From Epichloe hybrida (Eukaryota > Ascomycota > Sordariomycetes > Hypocreales > Clavicipitaceae), in assembly GCA_019022495.1 (NCBI GenBank), contig JAFEKR010000077.1:1-64000 (forward strand): DNA of 64,000 nt, given 5' to 3'. Made by a program: the position numbers and the translations under genes. This document shows positions 56,289 through 64,000 of the stretch, in pieces. Position 1 is the first letter of the stretch; every line of letters begins with the position of its first letter. The notes under the pieces are model-generated. The model saw nothing but the letters and a program-made list of their open reading frames with translations, was not told the DNA's origin and ran no database searches.

Positions 56289-59200
56289 TGGAGATGCACG
56301 CAAAAAAGGCACAGAAGTTCTTGTGACGAAAAACTCCAAACCAAACACGGAGGCACGGAAGGCCAGGGGAGGGCATCCGTCTTGCGCTAACGCTGACTTG
56401 GGCGTTGGTTGCGCTTGCGATTCTGGAGAAAGGTTGCAATGTGGAGAGGCCAAAGAGGGCGAGCGGCAGCGAGCGATCGAGGCCACAAGGTTACAAGGTT
56501 ACAAGGCCAGCCACCGCAGCACGGCCACTAAAACAGGCCACCTCGTTCCGCTCGGGTCGGGTCGGGTCTGGCAAACCATCATGGATACATCAACATGTCT
56601 CCAAGGGACTCCCCAAGGGACTCTGTCATTCTCTCACGCAGCTATCAAGCCCTGGGTCCGATATGATGACGTATTATGGACTCCCCGGCCAAGTGATGGC
56701 AAGTCTGCAAAAAGGCTTTCTCTCGGCTGATTCTTAACTAACATCTTTGCTGACCGGTTGGCAGGGGTTGCTTCGATACGACTGCAAGCATGCTGCATTC
56801 CCTGCTCTTTGCGGAGCTGAGAAGATCGGATACGCTACGCCCTGCAGAGTCGATTCATCAGTCAGTTCTGCAATTCATCGTTAATACCATCATGTACCCC
56901 GTCCCCTGGTCTGTTAATGGCAGGGCATGCTAATATCCGGTGGATCAGCGTCAATCAGCCTTTCGAATCTTGCCAGGCTTTCTGCCCACAGTGAGCCTAA
57001 CTTGCCAACCAAGGGCCTGCTCGGCTAAAGACGGGCAAAAAATAATCCCCCGCGGGTCGCGCGCCAAGTTACAGGCTACTATTCCCATATTACGGTGTTC
57101 CAGGACTCGACTTGAACGTTGCGGGAGAGAAAAGAAAAAAAAAAACTCAAAGAGCTCTCAGACCGGTCGATCCACCTCGAGAACCCCAAAAGGCGACCTT
57201 TCATATGTGCGGACACATCTCCGACGATGGGACTGGCTGCCTACCCAGGTATGTAGGCGAGCGAGTTGCATCAATCAAATCCACAGTTTGATACCGGATG
57301 TGTGCCCGCCCACAACGTCCACTTCAACCTGCGTCCTTTCAACCCCGTTAATATTGAGGGTTCTCTATAGCCTTTTTGCCCGATAGCGCGCTGAAGTGTT
57401 GAAGCACGCACCTCAAGAGCTGGTCTATGATGCCTGGTGATCATTACCGTGCCTCGAAATTATGCGAGCAGCTCATCTCAAGGTTCTTATCACCATCAGA
57501 GAGGCTCGTTTCACACGACGCCGACTCAATCAAACCCCAAAACTAACGCTGACCTGCTTCCGGTGCTTCGTCCGGTGGTACGATAGCATTCAACTGGGAT
57601 GGTCGCTCTATTCTTCGATCTGAAGCTTTCCGTGCCTCTCGACTGAGGCTAGGCTTAGATATTTGCACTAGTCCACTAGTCCACTAGCCCATGAGTCCAT
57701 GAGTCCGTCCACTGAAGAGTCGGACGGACAACGGATTGCACAGTAATCCGTAGGTACATTCCGATTTACGAATGCCTAGGTGGTATTATGCGAGCTGCAC
57801 ATCATCGCTGCCGAAGGGGCTTCTTGTATCCCTGCCGGCCCCTCAACAGCAGAGGAGCCAATCGGCCTAGAACAAAATGTTGCCAGATCATCTCCTTGGG
57901 AGACTGTGTGGAGTCCCAGTTCAGGCTTACCGGCCCTAAGGAGATACGTACCTCTTGTGATCCATTCATTCAAGCCATTCTTGCCGCGCTGGAACACCAG
58001 TCTCGACCCGCGCACCGTTGCGGTGTTGGCTCTCAAACTCAGGGAGGAAAGGGAGAAAATGTTTCGAGAAGCCAAACTTGCCAACCAACGTCCAACAGCA
58101 AGGGAACCCGGCCCTGGAACACGTTGCAACGCCTCCCCCCGTCCTGACCTTTTCAGGGTGACCGGAAGCCTTTGATGTTGGTCGATGTTGTGCAGCGCTA
58201 CTCGGTTTGAATGTTCGCCGGACGAGAAATGAGAGATGAGAGGCTCTTGTGCTTATTACATAGTCCTGCTCGCTGCTGGTTAAAGTTTCCCCACAGAAGC
58301 GATGGACGTGCACTTTTCCTGCTCCTCATTGCGGGCCGACCCATCGAAGACGTCAGACAATAGACGTACTCCGTACAGACAACAGACTTGTGCACGGCTT
58401 CCCTTGTACGGACGGAGCATGAGACAATAGACGATAACGCGATTGCGTTTGTGTGCTCGTGCTGCTGCTGCTACTCCTTCTTCCACCACGGCCACGCACT
58501 AATCTAAATCGACAACTCCTAACCGTTTTAGGCGACTTGCATACTCGGGCAACTACGCAGTAAACGCGCATCCTTTCACAATTCCATGTGCATCTGCCGC
58601 TTTCCCTAGTTTGTCTTTGGAACCCACTTATACATCTTCTTATCAAGCTTTGTAGATAAGGACTAGTCTTAGATTTCAATAAATAAAGACACGCACACTA
58701 CCAAAGACATAGAAAAGGCACTTATTGTAAGCATTATAATTAACTTAAAATGTAGGTGTGAAGAATTATAAACATAATAAGCCACACTGGAATAGTGTGG
58801 GTGGATCGCTCTGACGGATTAGGACTAACGGCGGATGCACATTGAATTTTTGACGGATGCGCGTTTAGTTGTCCGGCTTGCGGATCCACTTCGGGCAGAC
58901 TCCACTCTGACGGGGAATCATCCCCTCGTCTGTGTGTTCGAAGGACTTGACCCGCGGATCGTTTTTCGGGATTTGTGCCTGGTCTTCTTCCCATCAAACC
59001 ATCAATATCGAGAGCCCACAGAGAAGGCGGGCAATTCGTTCTGCATTCATCGATCGTCCAACCGGCCTACTTCCTCCTTACTGACATTGTTGGCAGCATG
59101 AAAGCCCAGAGGCTTACTGCGCTGTCCATGTGCCGTACCCGTACCATCTGCAGGTATTTGTTCATTTATTTGCTCTGTAGTGCGTACAATAACGTAAATC

Positions 59201-61077
59201 TACTAGACATACTAGTTTTGCATGTGTCTACAATTGCATTATTCTCGATAAAGATGAGGCTAGTCTTTGAGACTTCAGCCTGGCTTGGCCATTTGCTTCG
59301 CGAGACGAGACATACATGTATGTACTGAAACGCCTTCGTGGGGACTCGAGACTGACCAATGAAAGGCATGCGTCTCGCCGTCCACACCAAGGCCCTATGG
59401 ATCCAGAATCTCGGGTCTCGGGAAAGCATTCGCTGCCATTCCTCTGTTTGGATGAGCCACGATAATGCCATGCAGTATTTGCCCTTTTCCCCTCCTTCCT
59501 GTTCGTTTTTCCTTCAAAATTGAGTCATGTCCATTCCATAATGATATCTGCAGTGATTATCCCTCCTTTGACTTAACGATAATTGGGGAAGTGCAAACAT
59601 TCTTGCTCGAGCCCTGGGGGGTTTTTTTTTTCCTTTTTTTCCTTTTTTTCCTAAAATAGTTAGGATCAGCGATGGGAACCAGGCAAAGCTCCGCGGAGCA
59701 TCGCGCTTGCGACCCCAGGCAACCAGCCAGCTCCAGTCTCTACCTCACTGGACAGACCACTTTGGTAAGGCTCCCCAGTCTGTTGTGAGACGAAATGCAA
59801 AACCAGACGCACTTTTTGAATGAACCATCTATGGCAATACATAGATCCAATCTCCCGCAATCTCAATCCATTTACTGATTGAGGGGCCATATGGGCAAGT
59901 ATCCGACTAGTTTACGCGACGTATATCGTGCTAAAGAGGCTCGAGACATGGCATACTCCGTACTCTTCTTGCACGACTGGCACTGGTTGGACAAAACCCT
60001 CCGGTCTGGTTTTATTGATAATAACAATTTCGTTTGTCACTTATCTCCTGTCGCTCATTCCACCTTGCTTTCTTTTGCCCTCTGGCGTTATGGTCAGGGT
60101 GCAGTGCTCGTCGACGTCGACTTCTCGAAGAATGAGCCGGCTCCAAGGCAGTGGGACGGAGGCATGCCGTTCTGGTCGACTTTTTTTTTTTTTTTTTTTT
60201 TTTCTTCTTTTGAATTCCTTCTCTTGCATTCTTTTTTGCCATGTTCGGCAACACGCGCCGGGTTACAACATGTACATAAGATGTGTAATAACTCTTGCAA
60301 AGTAGAGCTTGGTCTGGTGATCTTGAGACGTACGTATTTGTGGGCTTCCCGGTGGAGGAAAAACAAGCAATGAGGGGTCCAGTGCATTCGGCCAAGGAAG
60401 GATTCCAGAGCTGGATCGCAAGGCAGGGAGGGCAGCGGCAAGTCAATTGAAATCTCCCGATCGGTAGCCGGCAGGCTGCCATGGAGGGCTGCTGTTTTTG
60501 TTTGTGGCACCGGACATCTCTCCGAGGACTTGATTTGGTGTAATTTGATCATTGAATATCGCGGACGAAGCATGCTCCATCACTCGGCAGCACGTTCGTG
60601 GCATCATTCATCGGGTGAGCGATGGGGGGCGAGGAAGCGGTTCAGCAAATCCTGCAGAGGCTGTTACGAGAACTCGAAAACTCGAAAACTCGACTGGCTT
60701 GTTTATTCTAGGGTAGGCGTTCATTCCATACAGTGCCCCGTCGTTTTTTTTCCAACACCGTGGCTTGCCGCAGCGTTATCTTCGCGCAACACAGTGAAAA
60801 TACCTGCCCCGCTTTGGTAGCGGATGGTGAACGTCCAAACATTTGTCATCTGAACTCCATCAAATTATGATAGCGACCCGACAAGTTTGGGAGTTACAGA
60901 AAAGGAGGAACCTCGGTGTCTTTGAGTACCCTTTGTGTCTTTGCTGGCACGATCAAACAAACACATGGATGCGCATCCTCGGACCTATTGTATTGGTCGT
61001 ATCTTCAACCCAGCCAGGTCCATGCCACGACCATTCGGTACATGTTCAAGGCAATCAATCAGGCAAAGGCAGCTGCC

Positions 61078-62473
61078 ATGAGCGATCTACAGCGGTCGTG
61101 GACCAAGTCGAAGCTTGGACTGGCGCCGGAGCCTTTTACGCAAGTGGAGGAAGAGGATGAGCAGATTGGTGATCAAGTGGCTGAATTGCCCGAGCATGTC
61201 GACGACGACTCTTCCTCGGCTTCATCCGTATCATCAACTGGTACAATCATCCCCACGCCGAGCCAAAAGTTATTCGCTCGTCCCCAAGGGTATGTTTTCT
61301 TTTGTTTTATTTTCCTTGTCAGTGGTTTGGACAAGTCTCTCTGCATTCCCTATGCCATGGACGGTGCCCACTGCTGACCCTGTTCCCAGGGTTGCCCGGG
61401 GCAGAACTCTCGAGCCAATACCTTGGACGACGTACTTTGAGCGGGAGCTTTTTTTCGAATCTGACGGCGATTCTAAAGGGCTGAGACTTCACGCTTACTT
61501 GACATCACCCGCTGGGAAAGGTCCCTTGTTCGTCATGCACCACGGGGCTGGCTCGTCTGGACTCTCCTTCGCGGTTGTCAGTTCCGAGATACGGAAGCGG
61601 CTCCCGTCGGCTGGTATTCTTGCTGTCGACTGTCGTGGCCATGGGTCTACGGTTTCACCGGAAAACTCAGAGTTGGATCTACGTCTCGTGACGCTGTCTG
61701 GAGATTTATACTTTGTGATCCAATCCACCAAAGAGCAGATGCGGTGGGCGGAGCTCCCCCCCGTCATGTTGGTCGGCCACTCATTGGGAGGTGCGGTAGT
61801 GACGGATCTAGCTCATAGCGGGAGACTAGGCACGTCCCTTCTAGGCTATGCTGTCTTTGATGTGGTAGAGGGCTCGGCCATGGATGCTTTGCAAAGCATG
61901 CAGACATATCTCTCCACCAGACCCGGTGGGTTCACGAGCGTCGAAAATGCCATTGACTGGCACGTCCGCTCACGCACAATACGGAACTCAGTGTCCGCCA
62001 GAACATCTGTGCCGGCTCTGCTAAGACGGGACGAGACCATCGATGCCTCTCGGCCATGGAGATGGCGGACGAATCTCGGGGCGACGCAACCGTTTTGGGA
62101 AGACTGGTTCGTAGGACTGAGCAAAAAATTCCTCGAGGCAAAGGGAGGGAAGCTCTTGTTGCTGGCGGGAACTGACCGCCTGGATACTGAATTGACCATT
62201 GGTCAAATGCAAGGTAATAGGGACCACGAGCCATCCCACCCCCCCCCCTTCTCTGATTCTGATATCGGCAAGACCACGAAACTGCTGACACGGCTTCAAA
62301 AACCAGGCAAATATGCGCTGCAAGTGTTTCCAGAAGCAGGCCATTTTATCCACGAAGATATGCCGGAGCAAACGGCCATCTCGTTATGTGACTTTTACAG
62401 GCGAAACGATAGGAGTGCGCTCGTCTTGCCACCCAAGGTTTCGGATTTATTGAAGCTAGGGAAGAAGGTGTGA
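61078..62473 (+). CDS. PPE1: Protein phosphatase methylesterase 1
   Basis: Exons 61078-61289 and 61390-62473 give 431 residues; the 100-nt intron (GTATGT...CAG) restores Gly-Val. The start MSDLQRSWTKSKLGL matches the family; an in-frame ATG at 61042 would add 12 residues. The N-terminus is acidic/Ser-rich (VDDDSSSASSVSS). The alpha/beta hydrolase core then shows WTTYFERELFFE, LFVMHHGAGSSGLSFA (oxyanion region), VDCRGHGST, the nucleophile elbow VGHSLGG with Ser202, and VFDVVEGSAMDALQSM. Further on are WRTNLGATQPFWEDWFVGLS and the catalytic His389 in EAGHFIHED. The enzyme removes the C-terminal methyl ester from the PP2A catalytic subunit and so controls PP2A holoenzyme assembly. All catalytic motifs are intact. 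Confidence 0.93.
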
Positions 62474-63474
62474 TAACGCTGGAACGGTGCTCTTGGACGG
62501 ATTGGCAATGAACAAAGTCAGCTTGAATGCGCATACTCGAACAACCCAAAGCCTGGGTCGCAAGCTTGCTCGGCATCTAGCCGGCCAATTTCTTCAGCCT
62601 GGACGACAGGCCACGAACTAGGAGCAAGTCCCGTCAACGTACATACGGAGTACATGGTCAGGCATCCAAGTCGGAGCCTTCGTTGAGGGATGGACCCTTC
62701 CAAGAAAAAGATTTGTTCATGTGACTGGGAAGAAATAAATGGAGATGGAGCCCTGTTTCATCGTATTGCTTGTCCAATCATGGGAGTTCTCTACTATATA
62801 CGTATTGCCTACCAGCATACCTAGGCCCAGTTAGGTAGGTATCTAGCTCTATGCCCGCCGGGAGGTAGATACATTGGGGGGCCGAAGTTGATACCACACA
62901 TTTCACTCAATTGACATGACCACCGACCAATCAGCGCTTGTCTCCTTGTGAGCAAGTGCTGAGCAAGTGCTGACCGACATGAAATCCCGCGTTGCCAAAG
63001 GCAAGGAAAAGAAGTGGATGCATGCCATCTTGGAATCCCCATGTCGACGGGTTGCAAGACGCAGATTGCGCCTCCGTCAACGCCGTCGGTCAATTGATTT
63101 CATTTAGTTCATTTAACGCACGCAATGGACCAAGGCAAAAAGTACCGAGCTGACCGAAACCACACCGGGGTTCATTTGACATTTTTTGCTGAGTATTTAC
63201 GTATTACTCCGGTCCTCATTGGCTCCTGATGTCCGGTCCGACCAGCCCGTCGATGGCTAAATTAGTGCGTAATATTAATCTCTTGCCGACTTGCTCGTAG
63301 CCATCAGTTTCGCTCCTTCATCGCGCTCCTTCATCGCATTCCTCCTTTTAATAACGTCTTGCTTCCACATACTACCGACACGGCTGTATTTTTTATTTGT
63401 CTTCCTTAGTGGACATAGCATCTTTAAACTTGCCATCTTTCGCGCGCCGTATTTGCAAGAGACAAACCGTCGTC
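62474..63474. other. Intergenic, promoter of CFEM gene
   Basis: Contains TACGGAGTA at 62644-62652, a TAGGTAGGTA run near 62832 and TGCGTAATATTAATC-like AT-rich DNA near 63265. No gene supported. Confidence 0.5.
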
Positions 63475-64000
63475 ATGAAGTCCACATTCATCACCATGGC
63501 ACTCGCCGCCGGCTTCGCCGCCGCCCAGCTCGACCAGCTCGACAAGATCCCCAAATGCGCTGTATGAGCTCCCATTCGAAGCCCACATCTCCAACGTGAA
63601 ATCCCACGAGAGAGAAATGACACATTTTCAAGCTTTTTTTTCAAAGGTTCGCTAACACGTCAATTCGCTTCTTCTTGAACAGTACTCCTGCGTCACCTCC
63701 CACATCACCGGAACCGACATTGCTGGCTGCAAGCCCGCCGACATTGCCTGCGTCTGCAACAACAAGGACTTCATCAGCAGCATATCCTGCTGTCTCGAGA
63801 AGGACTGCCAAAAGGATGACATCCAGTCCACCATCAAGTTCGCCTCTGGCATCTGCAACGCCAGCGGCGTCAAGACGCCGACTGAGCTCGTCTGCAACAA
63901 TAATGCGGCTTCGTCGGGTGCGAGTACGAGCACTGCTGCTTCCCGGACTCAGAACGGTTCTGGCACTGGCACTGGCACCGCCACCGCCACCACGAGCACG
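63475..64000 (+). CDS. CFEM-domain secreted protein, C-terminus beyond window
   Basis: Exons 63475-63561 and 63683 to the window end give 135 visible residues. MKSTFITMALAAGFAAA is a signal peptide; the intron sits between the first two CFEM cysteines (IPKCA / YSCVTS). The CFEM spacing is clear: PKC, YSC, AGC, IAC-V-C, SCC, KDC and GIC, with NNKDFI as in the family. After it a Ser/Thr/Gly-rich stretch (SGASTSTAASRTQNG) begins, fitting a cell-wall stalk and probably a GPI signal beyond the edge. Fungal CFEM proteins bind haem for iron uptake or act at the host/wall interface; the key Asp for haem ligation would be in the DIAGCKPADIAC segment. The particular role is unknown. Confidence 0.9.

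Larger units (their letters stand above)
52385..61077. other. 8.7-kb gene-poor interval
   Basis: No ORF here combines an ATG, a recognisable domain and a coherent splice chain. The longest frame (54978-55589, minus, 203 codons) starts at TTG and looks like chance. The interval is instead full of simple-sequence tracts and carries several copies of TACTCCGTA and TAATCCGTA (55161, 57744, 58367, 59954), plus 23 T at 60181-60203. It may contain non-coding RNA, long promoters or decayed elements that I cannot resolve by eye. Confidence 0.45.

Overview
The window is nuclear DNA of a filamentous ascomycete, most likely a sordariomycete and perhaps Hypocreales. Genes are split by short introns (about 50-120 nt) with GTANGT-type donors and GCTAAC/CTGAC-type branch sites. 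The gene set is typical of such fungi: three Zn2Cys6 regulators, a CFEM protein, a HET-domain relic, a GH7 cellulase relic and a GPI-type Cu-only superoxide dismutase. I rebuilt the exons by reading frame, splice motif and family motif; no transcript data were available.

Layout. 0-4.1 kb: polysaccharide deacetylase (cut by the window edge), a Cys/Met-metabolism PLP enzyme and a conserved fungal protein of unknown function, all on the minus strand. 5.6-8.5 kb: a broken small-secreted-protein gene and weak ORFs. 8.5-10.8 kb: LSM6 and a Rad60/Esc2-type SUMO-like protein diverging from a shared promoter. 10.9-13.3 kb: a decayed coding element of unknown family, carrying in-frame stops (mostly TAG) and a 251-bp palindromic MITE. 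14.1-17.9 kb: ribulose-phosphate 3-epimerase and an SNF5/Sfh1 chromatin-remodelling subunit, divergent. 18.8-19.9 kb: dead GH7 cellulase. 20.5-27.8 kb: two divergent Zn2Cys6 transcription factors. 28.3-34.3 kb: a conserved large protein, a Cu-only SOD and a tiny two-helix membrane protein. 34.8-35.9 kb: dead HET-domain gene. 36.3-47.7 kb: a VPS9-CUE Rab5 exchange factor, a TRP/Flc-like channel and a large C2H2 protein. 49.9-52.4 kb: a DUF202 protein and a third Zn2Cys6 factor. 52.4-61.1 kb: almost 9 kb with no gene I can support, rich in simple repeats. 61.1-64 kb: protein phosphatase methylesterase and the start of a CFEM protein.

Most genes are unrelated housekeeping or regulatory genes; I see no biosynthetic cluster. 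The accessory signal is in the relics. The most unusual is the element at 10.9-13.3 kb: its main frame stays open for 942 nt apart from five TAG codons, and a nearby 81-nt paralogous fragment differs from it mainly at synonymous sites, so the protein was once under selection. Simple decay (including RIP-like CAG to TAG change) and the sexual-stage A-to-I editing of UAG known in Sordariomycetes are both possible explanations.
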